Positions 24,233-30,958 of a DNA stretch of 33,972 bases are shown piece by piece. The number at the start of each line of letters is the position of its first letter. Positions within the stretch are counted from its first letter, which is position 1. The position numbers and the translations under genes are program-made. A model generated the notes under the pieces. The model saw only the letters and a program-made list of their open reading frames with translations, was not told the origin of the DNA and did not search any database. The DNA lies in the NCBI GenBank assembly GCA_016218725.1, contig JACRDB010000002.1:1-33972 (forward strand). The letters are read 5' to 3'. This stretch comes from Deltaproteobacteria bacterium. Its GTDB lineage: Bacteria; Myxococcota_A; Polyangia; Polyangiales; Ga0077539.

Positions 24233-24703
24233 TCACTCTGGGCCTGGCCCCCCTGGTGGAGGGTCGTCCGGGGCGAGGAACTCTACCGCGGGGCCGCTGC
24301 CTGCGGAGACCAGGAAGGCGGCCAGGCCCCGATCAGAGGCGAGAAGGACCCTCCCGAGGGTGATCGCCGTCGCAGCGATGAAGATGTCCGCATCGCCGTG
24401 CCCCCCGGGGACCGCCGCGAAGAGCTCCGCGGCCTTGGCCCAGGTCGGTTCGTACGACCAACCCATGTCGATCGACGTCGCGCCTTCGAGGAGCCGCGTC
24501 AGCTCGGCGCGACGCCGAGCGCCTACCTGCCCGGCGAGGAGCCCGCGACGCAGCTCGTAGAGGCTCACGACGGAGACGCAGAGGTCCTGCTCCGCGAGGA
24601 TCGCCAGGAGCCTCGCACGCAGCATCGGATGCCGCCACGTCCCGTCCCTGGCGTGCTTCACGGCATCGGAGAGGACGCAGGTGTCAACGACGTACTGCGT
24701 CAC
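24233..24703 (-). CDS. PIN-domain ribonuclease, VapC-like
   Basis: This 156-residue PIN-domain protein resembles VapC toxins, which cleave RNA with bound Mg2+/Mn2+. Candidate catalytic acids are Asp7 (YVVDTCVLSD), Glu50 (SLYELRRG), Asp104/106 (GHGDADIFIAATA) and Asp124 (LASDRGLA). The body is the usual 130 residues plus a Pro/Gly-rich tail. The GTG start at 24703 overlaps the end of the upstream 251-residue gene by 20 bases, the tight layout of a toxin-antitoxin pair, but that neighbour is not a recognisable antitoxin. It could alternatively be a stand-alone RNase. Confidence 0.8.
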   Translation of the reverse strand: MTQYVVDTCVLSDAVKHARDGTWRHPMLRARLLAILAEQDLCVSVVSLYELRRGLLAGQVGARRRAELTRLLEGATSIDMGWSYEPTWAKAAELFAAVPGGHGDADIFIAATAITLGRVLLASDRGLAAFLVSAGSGPAVEFLAPDDPPPGGPGPE

Positions 24704-25439
24704 TGCGACGGACTCCGGCGAACAGCGAAGCGTGCTCCCCGGGAGTCAGGTCCTCGCCCAACTGCTCCAGCGTATGCACTGCGCGCTCGCGCCGCGCCGC
24801 GGCGGTTTCGCTCGCATACGGATCCAGGCGCACGCCCACCTGACGCAGCATCGCCAGGAACGCCGCGGCGTCGAGGCACGCGCGGTGCGCGAGCTCCTCA
24901 CGGTGCGGCACCTCGGCGTGGTCTTCGGCGGCGTCGAAGAGCGCGAACACCAGGAGCTGCGCGCGCAGGAGGGCCAACCCCACGCCGGGGCTCGCAGCGG
25001 GACCCGCCTCCGGGCCTCGCATCGACTCCGGAGGAAGGGCCGTCGTCGCCAGCGCCACGCGGAGGGCCCACTCCGCTGAATCCGCGGCCGGGCGCCCCGC
25101 GGCCGAAGCGCCCAACCACGCGCGCAGGCCAGCCATCTTGCGCTGGAAAAAGGCCTCCGTGACTGGCGCCAGGCCCTGCCCGAGAGCCGGGCCGCGGGGG
25201 GCCGACCCCGACGCCCGCAGGAGCCGGACGAACTCCATGGCCAGGTCGTCGAGCTCCCCCTCCGTCGGCACGGAACCACGGATCCTCTCCGTCACCCTGG
25301 CGAAGAGCGGCCCCATGAAGCGATAGGCAGCGCGCTGCTGCGCCGGAAGCTCCTCGATCGCGCACAGGAGCTCTCGAAGGTCCGGCGCGGGTGCCCTGGG
25401 TAGGAGTTCGGTAGCCGCCACGGACGGGCATGCTAGCAC
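24684..25439 (-). CDS. Unknown protein overlapping the PIN-domain gene
   Basis: This 251-residue soluble, Ala/Leu/Arg-rich, mostly helical protein has no signal peptide and no DNA-binding motif that I can see. Blocks include LRELLCAIEELPAQQRAAYR, FMGPLFARVTERIRG, LLRAQLLVFALFDAAEDHAE and a C-terminal HTLEQLGEDLTPGEHASLFA. The position upstream of, and overlapping, a PIN-domain gene suggests it could neutralise that protein, but typical VapB antitoxins are 60-100 residues. The start is GTG 25439 with GAGGG upstream; GTG 25421 is also possible. It lies 18 bases after the PepQ-like gene, so it could instead belong to that operon. Confidence 0.65.
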   Translation of the reverse strand: MLACPSVAATELLPRAPAPDLRELLCAIEELPAQQRAAYRFMGPLFARVTERIRGSVPTEGELDDLAMEFVRLLRASGSAPRGPALGQGLAPVTEAFFQRKMAGLRAWLGASAAGRPAADSAEWALRVALATTALPPESMRGPEAGPAASPGVGLALLRAQLLVFALFDAAEDHAEVPHREELAHRACLDAAAFLAMLRQVGVRLDPYASETAAARRERAVHTLEQLGEDLTPGEHASLFAGVRRSDAVRR

Positions 25440-25457
25440 AGCCGAACCCTCGCGGCC

Positions 25458-26795
25458 CTACACCCTCCCGCCTCCGCGCGGCAGCGCCGGCCGCGTGAGG
25501 TTGTCCACCGGCGCGCCCTCGCGCACCACCACGTCGTCCTCGATGCGCACGCCCCCGAGCGGCGTCAGCGCGTCCACCAGCGCCCAGTCCACCAGCGCGC
25601 GGTGAGGGCCCTCGCGCACGGGGCCGAGCAGGCTCTCGATGAAATACACCCCGGGCTCCACCGTGAAGCTCTGCCCCGGCGCGATCACCGACGTGTTCCG
25701 CAGGAAGGGGTTGTCCGCCCGGGGCTTCACCGTGGCGCACCCCACGTCGTGGCACTGGAGCCCCAGCGAGTGCCCCAGGCCGTGAGGGTAGAACGCTCGC
25801 GTCACCCCCGCCGCCACCGCCTCCTCGGCGCCGCCCCGCAGCACCCCGAGGGTCGAGAGCAACGCCCCGAGCCTCGCGTGGCTCTCGTCGTGGAGGGCCT
25901 CGTAGGGCCGCCCCACGGCGGCCTGCGCGCAGAGCGCCTGCTGCATCGCATCTACGCCCTCGACCAGCGCGGTGAACAGGTCCGCCGCGGCCCCGCGGCC
26001 GCGCACCCACGTCCGGGTGATGTCCGCGCAGTAACCAAGGCACGTCGCCCCCGCGTCCAGGAGGAGCGCCTGGGCGCCGCCCGCGCCCTCGTCCGGGCGC
26101 TTGCCGTAGCTCACGTGGTGCAGCGTGGCGGCGTTGCGGCCCAGCGCCACGATGTTCTTGTACGGCGTCTCCGGGTCGTCCTGCGCCGTCGCCTGGAGGA
26201 ACGCCAGGTGCAGCTCGAACTCCGTGCTGGCCCCGCCCTCGAAGGCGCTGCGCACCGCGTCGTGCCCCGCCGACGCCCGCTGGTTGGCCTCTCGCAAGCA
26301 CCACTGCTCGTACGGCGTCTTGTGCACCCGGAGCGCGTCGAGCGCCTCCCTCAACGCCGAGGGGTTGTCCGCCTCCGCGGGGCCGCCCCACGGCGACGCC
26401 CCCTCCTCGGCCAGGTACGCCACCCTGGACGCACCGGCAAAGTGCTCCCGAACCTCGCTGGGTTCGTCCACCCACACTGTAGGGAACTGTGCGAGGAAGT
26501 GGTCACTCTCCAGCACCGGGGCCTGCTCCCAGAAGTCCCTGGTGCGGTGACGGACCAGCGTGGGACCATTGCCAGGGCGCACCAGGAGCAGGGCCCCGGG
26601 CTCCACCAGCGGGAGCCAGTGCTGGAAGTGCGGCATGGGTCGGAGGCTCCAGCGCTGGTCGTCGTACACCGACCGCGGCCTGGCGACGCCCACGTGGAGC
26701 ACCACGGCGTCGAAGCCATGGGCGGCCAGGGCCTCGGCGTAGCCCTCGCCAAGCGCCTGGAGGTGGGCCTCGTAGAGCCCCTCGGGGACGATCAC
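25458..26795 (-). CDS. pepQ: M24 metallopeptidase, Xaa-Pro dipeptidase (PepQ-like)
   Basis: This 445-residue cytoplasmic dinuclear-metal peptidase has the pita-bread fold and cleaves Xaa-Pro dipeptides. The five metal ligands are visible: two Asp in LLLDAGATCLGYCADITRTW, His in HGLGHSLGLQCHDVG, Glu in TVEPGVYFIE and Glu in GVRIEDDVVV. The N-terminal domain (EAHLQALGEGYAEALAAHGF, VRPGNGPTL) and total length match the PepQ family of Proteobacteria (about 443 residues). The GTG at 26795 overlaps the dihydrouridine synthase TGA as GTGA. That junction and the family length decide against the longer upstream frame. Confidence 0.92.
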   Translation of the reverse strand: MIVPEGLYEAHLQALGEGYAEALAAHGFDAVVLHVGVARPRSVYDDQRWSLRPMPHFQHWLPLVEPGALLLVRPGNGPTLVRHRTRDFWEQAPVLESDHFLAQFPTVWVDEPSEVREHFAGASRVAYLAEEGASPWGGPAEADNPSALREALDALRVHKTPYEQWCLREANQRASAGHDAVRSAFEGGASTEFELHLAFLQATAQDDPETPYKNIVALGRNAATLHHVSYGKRPDEGAGGAQALLLDAGATCLGYCADITRTWVRGRGAAADLFTALVEGVDAMQQALCAQAAVGRPYEALHDESHARLGALLSTLGVLRGGAEEAVAAGVTRAFYPHGLGHSLGLQCHDVGCATVKPRADNPFLRNTSVIAPGQSFTVEPGVYFIESLLGPVREGPHRALVDWALVDALTPLGGVRIEDDVVVREGAPVDNLTRPALPRGGGRV

Positions 26796-27838
26796 GCCCA
26801 CGCGCCGGCCTCCGCGGGGGCGGTGCTGCGACGCCCCTCCAGGGCCTCGTCGAGGATGGCGAGGCAGCGGTCCAGGCCGTCGGTGACCACCAGGCGCTGG
26901 CGGAGCTGGGCGGCGCCGGGGAGGCCCTTGAGGTAGCCCGAGAGGTGACGCCGGGTGACGCACACCCCGTGGTGCTCTCCCCGCGCCTCGACGTTGGCGC
27001 GCAGGTGGGCCTTGCACAGCGCGATGCGCTCCCTGGCGTCCGGCGGAGGGAGGCGCTCGCCGCGGTCCAGGAGCGCGCGGGCCTCGCGGAAGATCCACGG
27101 GTGCTCGATGGCCCGGCGGCCCACCATCACCCCCGCGCAGCCGGTCTCCTCCAGGGCGCGCCGGGCGTCCTCGGCGCTCTTGATGTCACCGTTCACCAGC
27201 ACCGGGATGGACACCCCCTCGCGGGCCCGGCGCGCCCAGGACCAGTCCGCGGCCCCCGAGTGCCCCATCTGCGCCGTGCGACAATGGATGGTCAGAGCCT
27301 GCACCCCGGTGTCCTCCAGGCGCCGGGCCAGGTCCAGGATGGGCATGTGGCTCTCGGGCCCCCAGCCGATGCGGGTCTTGACCGTGACCGGCAGCGCCAC
27401 GCGCTCGACCACCATCTTCGCCATGGACACCATGGCGTCCGGGTCCCGGAGCCAGCCCGCCCCGGCGCCGCGGCCGGCGATCTTGGGCACCCAGCAGCCG
27501 CAATTGATGTCCAACGCCAGGGGCCCGGAGGCCTCGGCCACCGCGGCGGCCTCGGCCAGGCGCGAGGGGTCCGAGCCATAGATCTGGATCATGGTGGGCT
27601 GGTCGTCCGGCGGGAGCTCGAGCTTGCGGCGCGCCGTGCGGCACCCTCGCAGGAGGCCCTCCACGTTGACGAACTCCGTCACGCAGAGCTCCGCCCCGAG
27701 GCCCCGGCACAGCCTCCGGAACACCACGTCGGACACGTCCTCCATGGGGGCCAGCACCACGGGGCGCGCGGCCAGGAGCGCCCGGAGCGTCTCCGCGGAG
27801 GGCGCGCTGCGCGCCCGGAGCGTTTCTGTGGGGCTCAT
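26792..27838 (-). CDS. dus: tRNA-dihydrouridine synthase
   Basis: This 348-residue FMN enzyme reduces uridines in tRNA to dihydrouridine. The TIM-barrel core shows VVLAPMEDVSDVVFRRLCR, QIYGSDPSRLAEAA, the active-site loop DINCGCWVPKIAGRGAGAGW, VTVKTRIGW, LTIHCRTAQMG, VNGDIKSAEDA and VMVGRRAIEHPWIF. The catalytic Cys of the GC motif is kept, but the usual Pro after it is Trp. The subgroup (DusA, DusB or DusC) is not assigned. The start is ATG 27838, overlapping the M3 peptidase TGA as ATGA, and its own stop overlaps the PepQ start, so three genes are probably translated in a coupled row. Confidence 0.93.
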   Translation of the reverse strand: MSPTETLRARSAPSAETLRALLAARPVVLAPMEDVSDVVFRRLCRGLGAELCVTEFVNVEGLLRGCRTARRKLELPPDDQPTMIQIYGSDPSRLAEAAAVAEASGPLALDINCGCWVPKIAGRGAGAGWLRDPDAMVSMAKMVVERVALPVTVKTRIGWGPESHMPILDLARRLEDTGVQALTIHCRTAQMGHSGAADWSWARRAREGVSIPVLVNGDIKSAEDARRALEETGCAGVMVGRRAIEHPWIFREARALLDRGERLPPPDARERIALCKAHLRANVEARGEHHGVCVTRRHLSGYLKGLPGAAQLRQRLVVTDGLDRCLAILDEALEGRRSTAPAEAGAWA

Positions 27839-29679
27839 AGCGCGCGCGCCCAGCGCTCGAAGGCCTCGCACGCGCCCTCGAAGGAGCCCCCCTCGGTGGA
27901 GGCCACGGTGTCCCGCCCGTGCACCACGCGCACGGTGCCGCCCAGGTCCACGGGCCCCGTGGGGCGCGCGATGGAGGGCTCCCGGGCCAGGGCCTCGCGG
28001 GCCTCGCGGACGGCCTCGTCGGCGCTGCGGTCGCACGCGGCCACGATGGCGTCCGCGGAGAGGGCGCTGCCGGTGAGCCCCTGGAGCAGTTCATTGAAGG
28101 GCACGGCGTTGCCCGGGGCCCAGTAGCGCTCGGCGAGGTCCGGGCCCACCCTGGGGTTGTCCACGAGGTAGCCGTCCCGGGCCAGGAAGAACGCGCGGGT
28201 CTGGTACACGGCCATCTCGGCCATGACGTAGGCGTGGTAGTACGCGCTGGCCTCGCCGGTGAGGAGGTGGGGCACGGCCAGCACCGGGCGCACGCCCGCG
28301 GTGAGGCCCTGGAGGTCGGTCTCCACCCGGCGGAACTCCTGGAGCACGGCCTCCGGGGTGCGCTCGGCGTCAGAGAGCTGGTAGAGCCTGCGCTCGGCCA
28401 TGGGGACCGTGAGCATGGCGCGCACGTCCCACGCGCGCAGGGGCTGGGCCTCGCGCACGCTGGCCTCCAGGAGCTCCACGGGGACGGGCCTGCCCGACGG
28501 GTCCCGGAGGTACCTCCGGCGCCAGTCCGGGTCCTCCAGGAGGGCGTCCATGAACATGGACTGGGTCTCCGCGTAGGCCACCGAGGTGGGCGCGAACTCC
28601 TGGGCGAAGCACGGCGCGTCGGACAGCACGTTGGCGAAGTGCGCGGCGTGGCCGCCCTCGTGGAAGAGCGTCTCGGTGGCGCGCAGGCCCGAGCCCACGG
28701 CCCCGGGGACCGCGTTGGCGGTAAAATTGATCCGGGCCGGGCGCCACACCCCGCGGTCCCGGAAGGCGATCCCGGGGCCGTGCATGAAGCCGTTCTCGTA
28801 TTTGCCCGCCCGGTCCACGAGGTCCAGGGTGAGCGTGGCCCCGCGGTAGCGCACCCCCAGCGCGGAGAAGCTCCGCCCCCAGCGCCCGAGCGCCTCGCCG
28901 AGGGACCAGTACGGGTCGAGCTGCGCGGCGAGGCTGCCCTGTCGAAGGAAGAGAAAGTTCCACGGGCGAAGGGCCCCCTCCCCGTGGACCTTGACGAAGG
29001 CCTGGAGCTCCGCGGTGGAGCGCGCGCGGGTGCGCTCGGCCAGGTCCTCCAGCACGACGAAGAGGTCCCGGCGCGAGAGGCCCTCCACCACGGTGGTGCG
29101 CCAGTCGTAGTAGTCCTCGAAGCCCAGCGCGCGGCCCAGGCGGTTCCTGGCGGCGACGATGTCCAGGAAGCCGTGCTGGAGCACGTGCGCCTCCACGGTC
29201 CCGAGGGCCTCCCACGCCGCGCGGCGGCGCGCCTCGTCCGGGTCGTTCCGGAGGAGGAGCGACAGGCGGTTGCAGGAGGCCTCCTCCCAGCGCCCGGTGG
29301 CCGGGTCCCGAAAGCCCAGCTGGAGCGCGGCGCGCTTGTCCTGGAGCTCCGCCTCGCGGGCGACGATCTCCTCGGAGAGCGCGCGGGCGGCGGGGTCTTC
29401 GATGGTGTTGGCCCGGAGCATGGCGATCCAGCCCCGGAGGACGTGCTGCTGCGCGGAGGAGCCCTCGCGGCGGGCCTCCAGGTCGCGCAGGAGCCTCAGG
29501 CGCTCCGGGTCCTGGAGGAAGCGGTTGCAGGCGATCTCGGCCTCGGCCAGGGCGCGGCGGGTGGCCCCCGGGTCCTCCGTGAGGCCCATCTTGGAGGCCC
29601 AGAAGAGGTCTTCTTTGTGGCTATGGAGCTCGGTGTAACGGTCCTTCAGCGCGTCCAGGACCGACTCAAGGGAGGCCAT
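27835..29679 (-). CDS. M3-family oligoendopeptidase-like metalloprotease
   Basis: This 614-residue zinc metalloprotease is related to M3 (thimet/PepF-type) oligopeptidases, which degrade short peptides in the cytoplasm. The zinc motif is LFHEGGHAAHF (HExxH), followed about 25 residues later by a Glu in SVAYAETQSMFMD. The N-terminal helical region (LESVLDALKDRYTELHSHKE, LFWASKMGL) and C-terminal helices (LLTGEASAYYHAYVMAEMAV, RYWAPGNAVPFNELLQGLTG) fit the fold. No signal peptide is present. ATG 29679 is chosen because the longer in-frame extension is poorly coding and the -10-like TATACT lies between it and this start. No Shine-Dalgarno is visible, consistent with a short leader. Confidence 0.9.
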   Translation of the reverse strand: MASLESVLDALKDRYTELHSHKEDLFWASKMGLTEDPGATRRALAEAEIACNRFLQDPERLRLLRDLEARREGSSAQQHVLRGWIAMLRANTIEDPAARALSEEIVAREAELQDKRAALQLGFRDPATGRWEEASCNRLSLLLRNDPDEARRRAAWEALGTVEAHVLQHGFLDIVAARNRLGRALGFEDYYDWRTTVVEGLSRRDLFVVLEDLAERTRARSTAELQAFVKVHGEGALRPWNFLFLRQGSLAAQLDPYWSLGEALGRWGRSFSALGVRYRGATLTLDLVDRAGKYENGFMHGPGIAFRDRGVWRPARINFTANAVPGAVGSGLRATETLFHEGGHAAHFANVLSDAPCFAQEFAPTSVAYAETQSMFMDALLEDPDWRRRYLRDPSGRPVPVELLEASVREAQPLRAWDVRAMLTVPMAERRLYQLSDAERTPEAVLQEFRRVETDLQGLTAGVRPVLAVPHLLTGEASAYYHAYVMAEMAVYQTRAFFLARDGYLVDNPRVGPDLAERYWAPGNAVPFNELLQGLTGSALSADAIVAACDRSADEAVREAREALAREPSIARPTGPVDLGGTVRVVHGRDTVASTEGGSFEGACEAFERWARAL

Positions 29680-29695
29680 GATGGTGAGGGAATGT

Positions 29696-29701
29696 AGTAT
29701 A
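29696..29701 (-). promoter_or_regulatory. -10-like TATACT before the M3 peptidase gene
   Basis: On the minus strand TATACT (29701 to 29696) is a 5/6 match to TATAAT, 16 bases from the ATG at 29679. Transcription would start around 29689, leaving a leader of about 10 bases without a Shine-Dalgarno. No good -35 hexamer is present at 16-18 bases, so the call is weak. Confidence 0.35.
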
Positions 29702-29788
29702 GCCCCCGCGGGGATGCACGCCGCGCGCTCACGGCAGGGGGCGCCGTGGGGGGCGCCGCGGGAGGCGGCCAGGGGGACGCCGACGTCG

Positions 29789-29819
29789 AATATACGCATA
29801 TACGCATGAATGAATATAT
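29789..29819. promoter_or_regulatory. AT-rich island in divergent intergenic region
   Basis: This 31-base stretch is AT-rich in an otherwise about 75% GC surround. It contains the direct repeat ATATACGC twice in tandem, then ATGAATGAATATAT. The ends are loosely symmetric (CGAATATA and AATATATCG). It lies between the divergent M3 peptidase gene (-) and bPH-like gene (+). TATATC at 29814-29819 could serve as a -10 for the plus-strand gene, about 67 bases from its ATG. It may be a promoter or a regulator-binding site. Confidence 0.4.
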
Positions 29820-29885
29820 CGTGGGTAGAAGCCCCGGAGCCTCGCGGGGCCTGCGTGGTATTGTCTCGGGCCGCGAGGGAGTGCC

Positions 29886-30497
29886 ATGGCGGAGCCCGAC
29901 GGCCGGAGCGACTACGAGAAGCAGTACATGTCCGACGGCACCAGCCTGTTCCGGAGCCGTCAGAAGATGCCCTGGTGGTGGTTCGCGCTCATGGGGACCA
30001 TGGGCCTGCTCGGCGCCGTGGGCGCCGCGGCGGATCACGCCCTGCCGGTGCTGCTCTTCGTGCTGCCGCTGCTGGCCTTCGTCACGCTGCTGTTCTCGCA
30101 CCTCCGGGTGAACCTCACGGACCGGGAGCTCCACGTGCAGTATGGCCTCTTCGGGCCAAAGGTCGCCCTCTCGCAGATCCTGTCCTGCGAGGCCACGGAG
30201 TACAGCATGATGCGCTTTGGCGGCTTCGGCATCAAGCGCGCCATGGACGGCACCTGGGCCTACAGCCTCCCCGGCGCCGAGCGCTGCGTGGAGTTCTCCT
30301 ACCGGGACGCGAAGGGCAAGGTGCACAAGGTCGCCGTCACCAGCCTCGAAGCCGACGCCCTCGCCGCGGCCATCAACCAGGCCCGAGGGGCGGCAACGGG
30401 CACCGGCGTCCGGGCCGCGCCCACGAGCGCCGAGGTCCCGGAGGCCGCCGAGGCGCCCCGCGAGGCCCCCCAGGCCCACGAGGCGCGCAAGGGCTGA
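29886..30497 (+). CDS. Membrane protein with bacterial PH-like domain
   Basis: This 203-residue membrane protein has a short polar N-terminus followed by two closely spaced transmembrane helices at about residues 29-47 and 52-71 (WWWFALMGTMGLLGAVGAAA, LPVLLFVLPLLAFVTLLF). The following 100 residues resemble a bacterial PH domain of the kind found after two-helix anchors: HLRVNLTDRELHVQYGLFGP, KVALSQILSCEATEY, FGGFGIKRAMDGTWAYSLPG and VEFSYRDAKGKVHKVAVTSL. The C-terminal 40 residues are an Ala/Glu/Pro-rich tail. Function unknown; a scaffolding or membrane-sensing role is plausible. Start is ATG 29886. Confidence 0.75.
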   Translation: MAEPDGRSDYEKQYMSDGTSLFRSRQKMPWWWFALMGTMGLLGAVGAAADHALPVLLFVLPLLAFVTLLFSHLRVNLTDRELHVQYGLFGPKVALSQILSCEATEYSMMRFGGFGIKRAMDGTWAYSLPGAERCVEFSYRDAKGKVHKVAVTSLEADALAAAINQARGAATGTGVRAAPTSAEVPEAAEAPREAPQAHEARKG

Positions 30498-30537
30498 GCG
30501 CTGGCGCGGGGCGCCCTCCCGGGCCACACTCCCACCC

Positions 30538-30918
30538 ATGGGCGCGACCCTCGACGACCGCGTGGGGCTCTCGGCCGCCGAACGGGCGCGGCTCGCCCAC
30601 CTCCTGGACGCCCACCATACGCTGGAGGACGTCCTGCGGTGGGGCCTCGCGCAGGAGCCCCCGCGGCTCGTGGAGGACGTGGTGGTCCAGGACGAGTACA
30701 CCCACGACGTGGTGGTGCCCTGGGAGGCCGGGCGCTACCTGGTGTACGACTGCACCTGACTGGGCGCGGTGACGGCGGTCGCCGTCTGGAGCGCTCGCCC
30801 CGACGCCGAGGCCCTCCTCCGCGCCCGCCTCGCCGGGGGCTGGAGCCCCACGCCCACGCGCCTCAAGGACGGCCCGGCGGTCCTGGGCTACGCCGCCTGC
30901 GCGCTCGCCTCCCGCTGA
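30538..30918 (+). CDS. Candidate selenoprotein: single frame interrupted by one TGA
   Basis: A 127-codon frame runs from ATG 30538 to TGA 30916 with one internal TGA at 30757-30759 (codon 74). Upstream and downstream parts share the frame and the G/C-ending codon pattern. Residues 48-73 end in RYLVYDCT; after the TGA the frame continues LGAVTAVAVWSARP, LARLAGGW-like and SPTPTRLKDGPAVLGYAACA segments, reading as one continuous beta-alpha domain. If the TGA is selenocysteine, the motif is Cys72-Thr-Sec74 (CxU). A hairpin with loop GGTC begins 11 bases after the TGA (see 30757-30800). Alternatives are a nonsense-mutated gene or two small genes (30538-30759 and GTG 30769-30918). No other inactivating change is present. 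No Shine-Dalgarno is obvious before 30538. Confidence 0.5.
30757..30800 (+). promoter_or_regulatory. SECIS-like hairpin after in-frame TGA
   Basis: The stem GACGGC (30771-30776) pairs perfectly with GCCGTC (30781-30786) around the tetraloop GGTC (30777-30780). A lower stem GGGCG (30762-30766) can pair with CGCCC (30796-30800). The first loop G lies 17 bases after the TGA. Bacterial SECIS elements recognised by SelB have a short apical loop with G in its first positions, 16-37 bases from the TGA, and often contain GGT/GU. The hairpin is also coding (VTAVAVW), and such stems arise easily in GC-rich DNA. Confidence 0.45.
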
Positions 30919-30958
30919 GCATTGACCGCGGGCCCATGGTTGTCGTGGAGTGTCCGCC

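Noticed and set aside
26796..27098. Longer N-terminal form of the PepQ-like protein
   Set aside because: The extra 100 residues overlap the dihydrouridine synthase coding sequence and have shadow composition. The GTG at 26795 matches family length.
30538..30918. Two independent small genes, 30538-30759 and 30769-30918
   Set aside because: They are in the same frame with only a TGA and three codons between them, and the second lacks a ribosome-binding site. One interrupted gene is simpler, although not proven.
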